Of a stretch of DNA of 6,087 nt, positions 6,006 to 6,087 are shown piece by piece. The DNA is taken from NCBI GenBank assembly GCA_945956975.1, contig CAMFKC010000166.1:1-6087 (forward strand). The letters are read 5' to 3'. The translations under genes were made by a program, and so were the position numbers. Under the pieces are notes generated by a model, which was not told where the DNA came from, ran no database searches, and was given only the letters and a program-made list of their open reading frames with translations. Positions within the stretch are counted from its first letter, which is position 1; every line of letters starts with the position of its first letter. The DNA comes from an uncultured Methylocystaceae bacterium (GTDB lineage: Bacteria > Pseudomonadota > Alphaproteobacteria > Rhizobiales > Beijerinckiaceae).

Positions 6006-6087
6006 TTGGCCCGCAAGAATTACCTGTTCACCAGCGAATCCGTTTCGGAAGGTCACCCCGACAAGGTCTGCGACCGCATTTCGGACG
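6006..6087 (+). CDS. metK: S-adenosylmethionine synthetase MetK (N-terminal fragment, cut by window end)
   Basis: MetK makes S-adenosylmethionine from methionine and ATP in the cytoplasm, supplying methyltransferases and radical-SAM enzymes such as MiaB. Only the first 27 codons are present: MARKNYLFTSESVSEGHPDK then VCDRISD. This is the diagnostic MetK N-terminus, and the histidine of GHPDK (H17 here) is the conserved ATP-site histidine. The gene starts with TTG, supported by AGGAGG 5 bases upstream and by the match of ARKNYLFTSESV to the usual MetK beginning; no in-frame ATG is available nearby. It lies 112 bases after the XRE regulator gene, a gap that holds repeats and a structured leader. 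Identification is secure even from this short piece. Confidence 0.95.
   Translation, partial: MARKNYLFTSESVSEGHPDKVCDRISD

Noticed and set aside
1..6087. A novel defence, mobile or biosynthetic system
   Set aside because: All coding sequence is accounted for by conserved housekeeping genes in their usual order. There are no transposases, integrases, terminal repeats, CRISPR-like arrays or gene insertions.

Overview
The window is a GC-rich stretch of an alphaproteobacterial chromosome, most likely from Hyphomicrobiales (Rhizobiales). This rests on the gene order, the protein sequences and the PraR/PhrR-type regulator next to metK. The genus cannot be fixed from the sequence alone. All genes lie on the + strand.

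Layout: (1) the 3' part of miaB (tRNA methylthiotransferase; its beginning lies before the window), 3-1187; (2) a PhoH-family ATPase (ybeZ), 1184-2245, starting at a TTG that overlaps the miaB stop; (3) ybeY (rRNA-processing metalloprotein), 2242-2724; (4) a CorC/YbeX-type CBS-domain protein, 2721-3743; (5) lnt (apolipoprotein N-acyltransferase), 3836-5443, after a 92-base gap; (6) a small XRE-family helix-turn-helix regulator, 5483-5893; (7) the first 27 codons of metK (S-adenosylmethionine synthetase), starting at TTG 6006 and running off the window. Genes 1-4 overlap by 4 bases at each junction, so they look like one translationally coupled operon. The order miaB-ybeZ-ybeY-ybeX-lnt is the same as in Escherichia coli.

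Functionally the cluster joins RNA maturation (MiaB, YbeZ, YbeY) with envelope work (CorC/YbeX and Lnt, the last step of lipoprotein acylation). It ends with a regulator and the enzyme that makes SAM, the substrate of MiaB and of methyltransferases.

The protein-coding part is ordinary and well conserved. The most interesting part is the 112-base leader between the regulator and metK. It can fold into a 9-bp stem whose loop carries a segment complementary to the metK Shine-Dalgarno region, giving an H-type pseudoknot. The loop resembles, as I remember it, the core of the SAM/SAH riboswitch found before metK in Rhodobacterales. The same leader carries a cluster of CGAACG/CGTTCG repeats. No mobile elements, CRISPR arrays, tRNA or rRNA genes were seen, and no gene-free stretch exceeds 300 bases.
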